NCBI RefSeq assembly: GCF_030294945.1
Contig: NZ_AP018448.1
Location: 9,520,501-9,584,500, forward strand
DNA length: 64,000 bases
Source of the DNA: Streptomyces graminofaciens
GTDB lineage: Bacteria; Actinomycetota; Actinomycetes; Streptomycetales; Streptomycetaceae
Direction of reading: 5' to 3'
Shown: piece by piece, positions 39,035 to 47,034 of the stretch
Position numbering within the stretch: position 1 is the stretch's first letter
Layout: each line of letters opens with the position of its first letter
Position numbers and translations under genes: made by a program
Notes under the pieces: generated by a model
The model's database searches: none
Seen by the model: only the letters and a program-made list of their open reading frames with translations
Told to the model about the DNA's origin: nothing

Positions 39035-40497
39035 GCTCCACCCCCGACGCCCCACAACCCCCTCACCACGAGACCACCGAAAACCAAACGGACCACCACG
39101 AACCCGACGCCCCCCGCGACCTCATCGGCATCGGCATCGGCCCCGCCAACCTCTCCCTCGCCGCCCTCGCCCACCCCCTCGCCGAACTCGACGCCGTCTT
39201 CTACGAACAACGCCCCGCCTTCGACTGGCACCCCGGCCTGCTCATCGAGGGCAGCACCGTCCAAGTCCCCTTCCTCGCCGACCTGGTGACCCTCGCCGAC
39301 CCCGCAAGCCCCTGGTCCTTCCTCACCTACCTCCGCGCCCGCGACCGCCTCTTCCCCTTCTACTTCGCCGAGCGCTTCCACATCCAGCGCGCCGAATACG
39401 ACGCCTACTGCCGCTGGGTCAGCGAGAACCTCCCCGGGCTGCACTTCGGCCACCAGGTCGACTCCGTCCGCTGGAACCCCGAACGCGACCTGTTCGAAGT
39501 CGACCACACCCAACCCGACGGGGAGGGCGGAGCCGAAACCCTCGGCCGTACCTACGCACGCAACGTCGTCCTCGGGGTCGGCACCGAACCGTACGTCCCC
39601 GAACCCCTCAAGCCGCTCGTCGAGGCACCCGGCGTGCCCGTCGTCCACGCCGCCGACTACCTCGCCGAACGCGACCGCCTCCGCGCCGCCGAACACGTCA
39701 CCGTCATCGGCGCCGGACAGTCCGGCGCCGAAGTCTTCCTCGACCTGCTCCGCCACCGGCCCACCGGACGCGAACGACTGCACTGGCTCGGCCGCACGGA
39801 GGCGTTCGCACCCATGGAGTACAGCAAGCTCGGCCTGGAACACTTCACGCCCGACTACACCCGCTACTTCCACGCCCTCGCCGAACCCACCCGCGACCGG
39901 CTCGTCCCCGCCCAGTGGCAGCTCCACAAGGGCATCGCCGCCGCCACACTCGCCGCCATCCACGACGAGCTGTACCGCCGCACCCTCGACGGCCGCTGGC
40001 CCGACGCCGTCCTCACCCCCGGCGTCCACGTCCGCACCGCCGGCCGCCTCGCCACCACCAAGGTCGAACTCCACCTCGAACACATCCAGCAGGGCACCCG
40101 CTCCCGCCTCACCACCGACGCCGTCGTCCTCGCCACCGGCTACCGCGAACGCCCCCTCGACCGCATCCTCGCCGGCCTCGACCCCTACATCCGCCGCGAC
40201 AGCCGCGAACGACCCCGCGTCGACGAACAGTTCCGCATGGTCCTCGACCCCTCCGTCACCGCCTCCGGCTGCCACGTCTACGTCCAGAACGCCGAACGGC
40301 ACACCCACGGCGTCGGCACCCCCGACCTCGGCCTCACCGCCTGGCGCAGCGCCACCATCCTCAACACACTCACCGGCAAGGAGCCCTACCCACTCCCCGG
40401 CCGCACCGCCTTCACCACCTTCGGCCTCGAACCCCGCCCGCAGATCCCGGCCGCCCGACAGGAGAGAACCCTCACCCCACTCACCGACGCAAGGTAA
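39031..40497 (+). CDS. L-lysine/L-ornithine (or diamine) N-monooxygenase
   Basis: 488-residue flavin N-hydroxylase of the IucD/SidA/DesB family. After a His/Glu/Thr-rich 30-residue head come the FAD loop GIGIGPANLSLAAL, substrate segment FDWHPGLLIEGSTVQVPFLADLVTLADP, NADPH loop VIGAGQSGAEVF, and the ATGYRERPL motif. It hydroxylates a primary amine with O2 and NADPH, the first step to siderophore hydroxamates or N-N bond formation. It is coupled to the upstream decarboxylase (ATGA). No acyltransferase or NIS synthetase follows; the next gene is an SGNH hydrolase. Confidence 0.85.
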   Translation: MSSTPDAPQPPHHETTENQTDHHEPDAPRDLIGIGIGPANLSLAALAHPLAELDAVFYEQRPAFDWHPGLLIEGSTVQVPFLADLVTLADPASPWSFLTYLRARDRLFPFYFAERFHIQRAEYDAYCRWVSENLPGLHFGHQVDSVRWNPERDLFEVDHTQPDGEGGAETLGRTYARNVVLGVGTEPYVPEPLKPLVEAPGVPVVHAADYLAERDRLRAAEHVTVIGAGQSGAEVFLDLLRHRPTGRERLHWLGRTEAFAPMEYSKLGLEHFTPDYTRYFHALAEPTRDRLVPAQWQLHKGIAAATLAAIHDELYRRTLDGRWPDAVLTPGVHVRTAGRLATTKVELHLEHIQQGTRSRLTTDAVVLATGYRERPLDRILAGLDPYIRRDSRERPRVDEQFRMVLDPSVTASGCHVYVQNAERHTHGVGTPDLGLTAWRSATILNTLTGKEPYPLPGRTAFTTFGLEPRPQIPAARQERTLTPLTDAR

Positions 40498-40549
40498 TGG
40501 AAAGACAAAGAAGTAGGGCAAGAGTGGTGACGGCTGCAAGAAAACTGCC

Positions 40550-40555
40550 TACCTT
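40550..40555 (+). promoter_or_regulatory. Candidate -10 box (TACCTT) for the SGNH hydrolase
   Basis: TACCTT lies 6 bases before ATG 40562 in an AT-richer 64-bp gap, consistent with a leaderless transcript. TGACGG about 17 bases further upstream could act as a -35. Confidence 0.4.
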
Positions 40556-40561
40556 TCGGCC

Positions 40562-41725
40562 ATGACCAGCACCCGCGCAGGCAACACCTGGATCGCCGCT
40601 CACCGCTCCGCCGTGATCGACCCCCACGAAGCCTTCAAACTCTTCGAGGTCCGAGGCTTCACCGACCAGACCGTACGCCAGACCCTGCGCCCCGCCGGCG
40701 GCGGCGAGGCACTGCGCGTCCGCCTCAGCAACCGGTACGGCAGAACCCCGCTGGAGATAGGCGGCGCCCACCTCGCCCGCCGCACCGAAGGCAGCGCAAT
40801 AGCCCCCGACTCGGACATCACCCTGCTCTTCGCGGGCGCCGAGACCGTCACCATCCCGGCCGGCGAGGACATCGTCAGCGACCCGGTCGAAACAGCCGTC
40901 ACCGCCGGCGAGGAACTCGCCCTCAGCCTCTACCTCCCGGGCGACACCGGCCTGTCCACCTACTCCGCCATCCCCTACGACATCGGCCACACCGTCCCCG
41001 GCAACCAACTCACCGCCGAGACCCTCGACGAATCAGAAGAGCTGATCACCGGCCACTACATCACCGGCATCGACGTCCTCGCCCCCGAGAACACCCACAT
41101 CGCCGTAGCCTTCGGCGACTCCTGGATCGAGGGCATGGCCACCACCCCCGGCACCGGCAACAGCTTCCCCGCCCAACTCGACCGCCGCCTCACCAACGGC
41201 TGGATCGTCGCCCCCGGCATCTCCGGCAACCGCCTCCTCGCCGACGAGATCGGCGCCCACCTGCTCACCCGGATCGAACGCGACGTCCTCAGCGTCCCCG
41301 GCGCCACCCACGTCATCGTCCACGTCGGCCTCAACGACCTCGGCCTGCCCGGCGCCATCGCCTTCCCCGAACCCGCCAAACTCCCCACGGCCGCCGACCT
41401 CATCACCGGCCTCACAACCCTCGCCGACCGCCTCCACACCGCCGGACTCACCGTCATCGGCTCCACGATCGGCCCCTACGCCGGCACGGTCTACCCCGGC
41501 TACGACACCGAAGAGGGCCAGACCGTACGCGCCGAGGTCAACACCTGGCTCCTCGGCGACACCCACCCCTTCGACGCGATCATCGACGTCGCCGCCGCCG
41601 TCGCGGACCCGGACCACCCCACCCGAATCCGCGACGAGTACAACAGCGGCGACGGCCTCCACGTCAACGACGCCGGCGCGAAAGCCATCGCCGACGCCGT
41701 CGACCTCGGTCTGCTGAACCTCTAG
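40562..41725 (+). CDS. SGNH/GDSL-type hydrolase
   Basis: 387 residues. The first ~165 residues form a beta-rich domain (LRVRLSNRYGRTPLEIGGAHLA) seen in several actinobacterial SGNH enzymes; the hydrolase follows. Block I is AFGDSW with the nucleophilic serine, block II glycine is in PGISGNRLL, block III is HVGLNDLG, and block V is DGLHVNDAG with the catalytic Asp-His. No signal peptide is seen. It is an esterase/lipase or deacetylase of unknown substrate. The nearby N-hydroxylase could be unrelated, since this gene seems to have its own promoter. Confidence 0.85.
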   Translation: MTSTRAGNTWIAAHRSAVIDPHEAFKLFEVRGFTDQTVRQTLRPAGGGEALRVRLSNRYGRTPLEIGGAHLARRTEGSAIAPDSDITLLFAGAETVTIPAGEDIVSDPVETAVTAGEELALSLYLPGDTGLSTYSAIPYDIGHTVPGNQLTAETLDESEELITGHYITGIDVLAPENTHIAVAFGDSWIEGMATTPGTGNSFPAQLDRRLTNGWIVAPGISGNRLLADEIGAHLLTRIERDVLSVPGATHVIVHVGLNDLGLPGAIAFPEPAKLPTAADLITGLTTLADRLHTAGLTVIGSTIGPYAGTVYPGYDTEEGQTVRAEVNTWLLGDTHPFDAIIDVAAAVADPDHPTRIRDEYNSGDGLHVNDAGAKAIADAVDLGLLNL

Positions 41726-41739
41726 AGAACCTTGAAGCC

Positions 41740-43548
41740 CTAGAAGACAGGCGTACCGTTCCGCGTCAGCTTCCAGTCCACCGAAGCGAACGCCGCCGGG
41801 TCGATCGACCCCTTCGCCTTCACCCACGCGATCATCGTGTTACGAATCTCGTCCGAGTTCGACCACAACAACTGGGCCGCGGCGACATGCGGGAAGTTCC
41901 CGCCACCGTTGGCCCGGTAGTTGTTCACCGCGAACACGAACTTCTTGTCGTCCGCCAACGGCGCACCCTCGAACCGCACATTCGTCACCCGCGAACCCGC
42001 CGGCTTCGCGATGTCGATCTCGTACGACAGACCACTCACCGCGTCGTAGTTGTAGTCCGGCGTACCGTTCGCATTCGTCAGCTTCGCCGGATCGATCACC
42101 GCGTCCGCCGCCGTCTGCACGAAGTAGTTCGCCGAGTACTCCAGATACGCCTTCATCTGCGCACCCGTCATCAGACGCGCCTCCAGCGTGTTCTCGAAGA
42201 CATACAGACCAGCGACATCCCGAATGGTGACATTCCCCGCAGGAATCACCGCACTGCGCGAAAACGCCGCAGCCTGTGACAACACCGGCAGCGACGCATA
42301 CTCACCCGACGCCAGCGCCTGCTTCACCGTGTCCGCCTGGATGTGGTTGATCAGATCGATGATCGCCACATCCTTGTACGGCGCCTCCACCGACGTCATC
42401 TCGGCCGCGTTCGTACCGATGATCTGGTTGACGTACGCCACGACCTTCGTGTGCTCGTCCCCCAGCATCTTGACGATCTTCGGGTCCTCCTCCACCGCGT
42501 TGGAGTTCAGAACCTTGGCCGCCACCTTCTCGACCTTCCAGCAACCCTTGGCCCACACCAGCTCGAAGTCGAACAGCGTCAGCCGCTGACCCCACTTCAG
42601 CGGCTCCGACAACACGACCTGCTTGCCGGTCTCCTTGTTGGTGACGAAGTACTCCGGGATCTCCGTGTGCGCGTGCCCCACGAGAATCGCGTCGATGCCC
42701 GGCACCTGCTCGGCCACCAGCCCGGCCGCGTTCTCGATGTACGGCAACTGGTCACCGTACGAGGACGTACCCGAAGAACCGCTGTGCGCCGACACGATCA
42801 CGACGTCCGCACCCATCGACCGCAGCTTCGGCACCCACTTCGCCGCCTGCTCCTCCAGCCCCGGGAACGTCATCTTCCCCTGCACGTTCGCCTTGTCCCA
42901 GATCGCGATGCCGGGGTTGGTCAGCCCGAGAACAGCCACCTTCACATCACGGCCGTGCGGGGTGCACAGCCGGTGCATGCTGTACGGCGGGAACGCCGGC
43001 CGCAGCGTCTTCGCGTCCAGCGCGTTGGCACCCAACAGCGGGAAACGACACTGCTCCTGGAACTTCCGCAGCACCGGAATGCCGTAGTTGAACTCGTGGT
43101 TGCCGAGCGCGGCCGCGTCGTAGTCGATCGCGTTCATCGCCTGCGCCATCGGGTGCACCGGGCCGCCCTTGGCGGTGATCGGGTCGACCTTGGCGTAGTA
43201 GTACGACAGCTGCGTGCCCTGAATGGTGTCGCCCGCGTCGATCAGCAGCGTGTTCCGCCGCCCCTTCTCCTTACGGATCTGGTTGACGAGCGTGGAGATC
43301 TTCGCCAGACCCACGTCGTTGTGCGCCTTGTCGTCGAACTCCTTGTCCGTGAAGTAGTCCCAGTTGAAGACGTTGCCGTGCAGGTCGGTCGTCCCCATCA
43401 CGGTGAACTTGTACCGCTTCGGATCCTTCGCCTTGCTGTCGACCGCCTCGGCCGCCTGGGCGCTCGGCGCCGCGGCAGCACCGGCGATGGCCACCCCCGC
43501 ACCGGTCACGGCGGACTTCTTCAGGAACTTCCGGCGGTTCAAGGGCAT
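41740..43548 (-). CDS. Tat-exported bifunctional metallophosphatase/5'-nucleotidase
   Basis: 602 residues. The twin-arginine signal NRRKFLKKSAVTGAG and an Ala-rich segment ending at ASAQA-type PSAQAAEA direct Tat export. The calcineurin-like domain has metal ligands in GTTDLHGNV, DAGDTIQG, LGNHEFNYG, SAHSG and VGHAHTE; the C-terminal 5'-nucleotidase domain contains NYRANGGGNFP. It hydrolyses 2',3'-cyclic nucleotides or 5'-nucleotides outside the membrane for phosphate or nucleoside salvage. It converges with the SGNH gene (14 bp) and is divergent from SIMPL copy 2; a pair of direct repeats lies in the divergent promoter. Confidence 0.9.
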   Translation of the reverse strand: MPLNRRKFLKKSAVTGAGVAIAGAAAAPSAQAAEAVDSKAKDPKRYKFTVMGTTDLHGNVFNWDYFTDKEFDDKAHNDVGLAKISTLVNQIRKEKGRRNTLLIDAGDTIQGTQLSYYYAKVDPITAKGGPVHPMAQAMNAIDYDAAALGNHEFNYGIPVLRKFQEQCRFPLLGANALDAKTLRPAFPPYSMHRLCTPHGRDVKVAVLGLTNPGIAIWDKANVQGKMTFPGLEEQAAKWVPKLRSMGADVVIVSAHSGSSGTSSYGDQLPYIENAAGLVAEQVPGIDAILVGHAHTEIPEYFVTNKETGKQVVLSEPLKWGQRLTLFDFELVWAKGCWKVEKVAAKVLNSNAVEEDPKIVKMLGDEHTKVVAYVNQIIGTNAAEMTSVEAPYKDVAIIDLINHIQADTVKQALASGEYASLPVLSQAAAFSRSAVIPAGNVTIRDVAGLYVFENTLEARLMTGAQMKAYLEYSANYFVQTAADAVIDPAKLTNANGTPDYNYDAVSGLSYEIDIAKPAGSRVTNVRFEGAPLADDKKFVFAVNNYRANGGGNFPHVAAAQLLWSNSDEIRNTMIAWVKAKGSIDPAAFASVDWKLTRNGTPVF

Positions 43549-43575
43549 GTCTGACTACTCCTCGGGGAACGGAAC

Positions 43576-43632
43576 ACAACGCGCGTAGACAACCATGCGG
43601 ACAACACCGCCCACATGGACAACGCGCGTAGA
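43576..43632. promoter_or_regulatory. Two 14-bp direct repeats upstream of the nucleotidase gene
   Basis: ACAACGCGCGTAGA occurs exactly at 43576-43589 and 43619-43632, 43 bp apart (about four helical turns), 28-84 bases upstream of the nucleotidase start in a 182-bp divergent region. The spacing suggests cooperative binding of one regulator. The sequence is unlike the GTTCACC PHO box. Confidence 0.55.
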
Positions 43633-43730
43633 TTCTGACGCGTCCATTCCCAACGGCAACAGACCCCGCAGGTTGCGATCTGGTGACCTGCCCACACCCC
43701 AACCGGGTGACTGGTGACAGAGTGGGACGT

Positions 43731-44444
43731 ATGACCGCCAGCCCAGAGGAAGCCGCCCCCGCCGTCCCCTACGGAACCCCCGAAGCCCCCCGCATCGCCG
43801 TCCGCGGCGAAGCCCGCCTCGAAGTCGACCCCGAACTCGCCCGCATCAGCGTCACCGTCGCCGCCCGAGGCAAAGACCGCCGAGCCGCCCTCGACGACCT
43901 CACCCGCCGCAACGGCACCGTCCTCGACCTCATCAAGACATACGGCGACGCGGTGGAGAGACTGGAGACAGGCGCCTTCTCCATCACACCGGAACTGAAG
44001 GAGAAGGGAAGAGGCGAGCGAATCCACGCGTACCACGGCCGAGTCCACATCACAGCGGAGCTGACGGACTTCACGGCACTGGGTGAACTGACGACCCGCC
44101 TGGCGGACCTGGACCTCACGAGAGTCGACGGCCCGTGGTGGTCCCTGCGCCCCGACTCACCGGCACACAGGAAGGCCCGCCAGCAGGCGGTACGGGAAGC
44201 CGTACAGCGCGCGAGGGAGTACGCGGAAGCCCTGGGCACCACACTGGCAGCCCTGGTCGAACTGGCCGACATCGGCGCCGAAGGCCCCGCCAGACCCCTC
44301 GCCCCCGCAGCCCCCGGCGGCCGCATGCGCTCCATGGCAGCCGCCGAGGAAACCGCCGCAGCCCCCCTCGACCTCGAACCCCAACGCCAACGCGTCTACG
44401 CACAAGTCAACGCCCGCTTCACCATGGCACCACCCAAGCTGTGA
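43731..44444 (+). CDS. SIMPL (DUF541) domain protein, second copy
   Basis: 237 residues, same family as the gene at 25861. RIAVRGEARLEVDPELARISVTVAARG is the N-terminal strand pair and ARQQAVREAVQRAREYAEALGTTLAALVELAD the helical centre. No signal peptide is visible. ATG 43731 follows a GTGGGA-type weak ribosome site. It is divergent from the exported nucleotidase and precedes pyk, with 113 bp between. Function unknown. Confidence 0.75.
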   Translation: MTASPEEAAPAVPYGTPEAPRIAVRGEARLEVDPELARISVTVAARGKDRRAALDDLTRRNGTVLDLIKTYGDAVERLETGAFSITPELKEKGRGERIHAYHGRVHITAELTDFTALGELTTRLADLDLTRVDGPWWSLRPDSPAHRKARQQAVREAVQRAREYAEALGTTLAALVELADIGAEGPARPLAPAAPGGRMRSMAAAEETAAAPLDLEPQRQRVYAQVNARFTMAPPKL

Positions 44445-44544
44445 GACATGCGCCCGGCGCACACTTAACGACTTGTCAATTACCTTCCACGCAAAGGCCG
44501 TTGAGTAGTCACGCACCACCAAATCACTACCCACCGGTAAGCCC

Positions 44545-44550
44545 TAGGGT
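44545..44550 (+). promoter_or_regulatory. Candidate -10 box (TAGGGT) for pyk
   Basis: TAGGGT ends 7 bases before ATG 44558, so transcription would begin at or next to the start codon (leaderless). A TTGTCA at 44473 is too far for a standard -35. Confidence 0.45.
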
Positions 44551-44557
44551 CGAAGAC

Positions 44558-45994
44558 ATGCGCCGAGCAAAGATCGTCTGCACCCTCGGGCCCGCCACCG
44601 ACTCATACGACCAGATCAAGGCACTGGTCGAGGCCGGCATGGACGTCGCCCGCTTCAACCTCAGCCACGGCGGCCACGCCGAACACGAGGAGCGCTACCG
44701 CCACGTCAGGAAGGCCGCCGACGAAACCGGCCGCAGCGTCGGCATACTCGCCGACCTTCAAGGCCCGAAGATCCGCCTCGGCCGCTTCACAGAAGGCCCC
44801 GTACTACTCGAACGCGGCGACACCTTCACCATCAGCGTCGAAGAGGGCGTACAAGGCAACGGCGAGATCTGCGGCACGACATACGCCGGCCTGGCAGCCG
44901 ACGTCACCACGGGCGAACGCATCCTCGTGGACGACGGCAAGGTCACCCTGGAGGTCACGGAGGTCGACGGCCCCCGAGTCCACACGAGGGTGGTGGAAGG
45001 CGGGATCATCTCCGACAACAAGGGCCTGAACCTCCCCGGGGTCGCGGTATCGGTCCCCGCACTGTCGGAGAAGGACGAGGACGACCTCCGCTGGGCGCTG
45101 CGCACGGGCTTCGACGTCGTAGCGCTGTCGTTCGTACGGAGCGGCCGGGACATCGAAGCCGTCCACCGCATCATGGACGAGGAAGGCCGCCGACTGCCCG
45201 TCATCGCCAAGGTGGAAAAACCGCAGGCGGTGGAGGCGATCGACGACATCGTGGCCGCGTTCGACGGCATCATGGTCGCGCGGGGAGACCTGGGCGTCGA
45301 AATGCCCCTGGAACAGGTCCCGATCGTCCAGAAGCGCGCGATCAAGCTCGCGAAGCGCAACGCCAAGCCGGTGATCGTCGCCACCCAGATGCTCGACTCG
45401 ATGATCGACAACTCCCGCCCGACACGCGCGGAGGCGAGCGACGTCGCCAACGCCGTCATCGACGGCACGGACGCGGTGATGCTGTCGGGCGAGACGAGCG
45501 TCGGCAAGTACGCGGTGGAGACGGTCCGGACGATGGCGAAGATCGTGACGGCAGCGGAGGAGGACCTCCTCTCGAAGGGCCTCCCACCGCTGACGGAGCG
45601 GAACAAACCCCGCACCCAGGGCGGAGCGGTGGCCCGCGCGGCAGCGGAAATCGGCGACTTCCTGGGGGCGAAGTTCCTGGTCGCGTTCTCCCAGTCCGGC
45701 GACACGGCTCGACGGCTCTCGCGCTACCGGTCCCCGATCCCCCTGCTGGCGTTCACCCCGGCCCCGGCGACGCGGTCGCAGTTGAGCCTGACGTGGGGCG
45801 TGGAGACGTTCTTGGGCCCGCATGTGGACTCGACGGACGCGATGGTCGACCAGGTGGACGAGCTGTTGTTGAAGTACGGCCGCTGCAAGAAGGGTGACGT
45901 CGTGGTGATCACGGCGGGGTCGCCGCCGGGGGTTGCGGGTGGGACGAACATGGTGCGGGTGCATCACATTGGGGAGGACGACAGTCCCAAGTAG
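44558..45994 (+). CDS. pyk: Pyruvate kinase
   Basis: 478 residues, typical bacterial size. It transfers phosphate from phosphoenolpyruvate to ADP, the last glycolytic step. MRRAKIVCTLGPAT opens the A domain, FNLSHG binds the nucleotide, the B-domain lid runs from about residue 68 to 165, and VIAKVEKPQAVEAIDDI with MVARGDLGVEMP and KPVIVATQMLDSMI form the active site. The C-terminal allosteric domain ends in AGSPPGVAGGTNMVRVHHI. ATG 44558 begins the conserved MRRAKIV start. It converges with the LAGLIDADG-type gene. Confidence 0.97.
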   Translation: MRRAKIVCTLGPATDSYDQIKALVEAGMDVARFNLSHGGHAEHEERYRHVRKAADETGRSVGILADLQGPKIRLGRFTEGPVLLERGDTFTISVEEGVQGNGEICGTTYAGLAADVTTGERILVDDGKVTLEVTEVDGPRVHTRVVEGGIISDNKGLNLPGVAVSVPALSEKDEDDLRWALRTGFDVVALSFVRSGRDIEAVHRIMDEEGRRLPVIAKVEKPQAVEAIDDIVAAFDGIMVARGDLGVEMPLEQVPIVQKRAIKLAKRNAKPVIVATQMLDSMIDNSRPTRAEASDVANAVIDGTDAVMLSGETSVGKYAVETVRTMAKIVTAAEEDLLSKGLPPLTERNKPRTQGGAVARAAAEIGDFLGAKFLVAFSQSGDTARRLSRYRSPIPLLAFTPAPATRSQLSLTWGVETFLGPHVDSTDAMVDQVDELLLKYGRCKKGDVVVITAGSPPGVAGGTNMVRVHHIGEDDSPK

Positions 45995-46004
45995 GGGGTG
46001 GGGG

Positions 46005-46751
46005 TCAGTACTTGGGGCCTACGTGGGTGTCGAGTAGGGCGACGGAGGCTTTGCGGGCAACGGAGACGTTGCGCGCATTTGCCATCTTCCAGTCGACCCC
46101 CACCTGGTCGAGCGCCGTAGTGAAGAGACGGATGATGTCGCTCGACAGGTTGGTGAAGAAGTACCGGGGGTACTCGTAGCGCTTCTGCTCGCCTGCGATG
46201 ACGCGAGTAGTCCAGTTGGTGATGCGGCAGCCGTCGGAGTGAATGAGGCCGCGGATGAGCTCCCAAGGGTGCGCGTCGACGATGGTTTGCTGCCAGAGCT
46301 CAAGGTCGATGGTGCGTTCGTGCTTCTTGCCCGGACCGTGCTGAGGGAAGAGAACGGGCCAGTGCCGGAAGTAACTGGTCATCATCGTGTAGCCCTCCTT
46401 TTGAAGGGCGTAGACGCTGATGCCGGGACGCACCTTCACGATGGCCTCGCGACATTGCTGGAGGAGCCCAGGCCACGCATCGGCGCACGCGATCCTGAGG
46501 TAGTACCCGGTGCCGCGCGGGTGGGCACTGATACACCCGTCGCCCAAGTAGAGGCCTAGCAAGTAGGCGTACGCGCTGTTGTCGGCGGGTGGCTCCGGGG
46601 TCGGGATCGCCATGCGGGGTAGCGGCTCAAGGCGGTCTTGCCACGACCGGATGGCGGAGCGTGAGATGCCCGTCTCCCGGCTCACCGAGTTCAGGCTGCG
46701 GCCCTGTGCAAGCAGTGCGAGTGCTCGCTTGCGTGTGCTGATGTCGTACAT
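46005..46751 (-). CDS. Helix-turn-helix protein with LAGLIDADG endonuclease-like domain
   Basis: 248 residues. Residues 6-40 form a transposase-like helix-turn-helix (KRALALLAQGRSLNSVSRETGISRSAIRSWQ). After a Pro-rich linker come two LAGLIDADG-like helices: AYLLGLYLGDGCIS (residues 62-75, acidic D71) and LIRGLIHSDGCRI (165-177, acidic D173). A single-chain homing endonuclease normally has exactly two such motifs with one acid each. It is free-standing, not within an intron or intein, and lies 108 bp downstream of a tRNA gene on the same strand. Lower GC than its neighbours suggests transfer. Active nuclease or domesticated DNA-binding protein: both possible. Confidence 0.75.
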   Translation of the reverse strand: MYDISTRKRALALLAQGRSLNSVSRETGISRSAIRSWQDRLEPLPRMAIPTPEPPADNSAYAYLLGLYLGDGCISAHPRGTGYYLRIACADAWPGLLQQCREAIVKVRPGISVYALQKEGYTMMTSYFRHWPVLFPQHGPGKKHERTIDLELWQQTIVDAHPWELIRGLIHSDGCRITNWTTRVIAGEQKRYEYPRYFFTNLSSDIIRLFTTALDQVGVDWKMANARNVSVARKASVALLDTHVGPKY

Positions 46752-46790
46752 GCGGCCACTGTGTGTTACTGATCGTGTCCGTGTGCAGCA

Positions 46791-46826
46791 AAAAGCGGAT
46801 GTTCACGAGAATGGGAACATCCGCTT
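46791..46826 (-). terminator. Terminator downstream of the tRNA gene
   Basis: Perfect 12-bp stem AAGCGGATGTTC / GAACATCCGCTT with a 10-base loop; on the minus strand the 3' arm runs straight into further Ts. It separates the tRNA from the HTH/LAGLIDADG gene. Confidence 0.85.
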
Positions 46827-46858
46827 CTTAAGATCAACCTTGGAATCGAAGGAAAAAG

Positions 46859-46931
46859 TGCCCCGGGTGGGATTCGAACCCACGCTGTCGGTGGTTTGAG
46901 CACCGTGTCTCTTCCGCTGGACTACCGAGGC
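46859..46931 (-). tRNA. tRNA with CAA anticodon (Leu by anticodon), short variable loop
   Basis: On the minus strand a 73-nt cloverleaf: acceptor GCCTCGG / CCGGGGC (one G-U), D arm with GCGG, anticodon stem CGGTG / CACCG around loop CTCAAAC (anticodon CAA), a 5-base variable loop ACAGC, and T arm GTGGG-TTCGAAT-CCCAC, followed by A. CAA reads the rare Leu codon UUG, but leucine tRNAs normally have a long variable arm, absent here. The CCA end is not encoded. It may be an atypical or specialised tRNA; the amino acid is therefore uncertain. Confidence 0.85.
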
Positions 46932-47034
46932 TTCCTCTAAAACAAAGGCAGGCAACCACCCGCCGTGCCCCCACCTTACCGCAGCTAGGTACGCTCTTGT
47001 CAGCAGTACCCCTGCCCTGAACGAGGAGCCCCCC

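Noticed and set aside
37670..40497. Desferrioxamine desAB cluster
   Set aside because: The decarboxylase N-terminus is unlike DesA as I recall it, and desC/desD and an iron box are absent.
46005..46931. Integrated element using the tRNA as attachment site
   Set aside because: No integrase, no repeated tRNA 3' end nearby, and the neighbours on both sides are core genes; only the LAGLIDADG-type gene is present.
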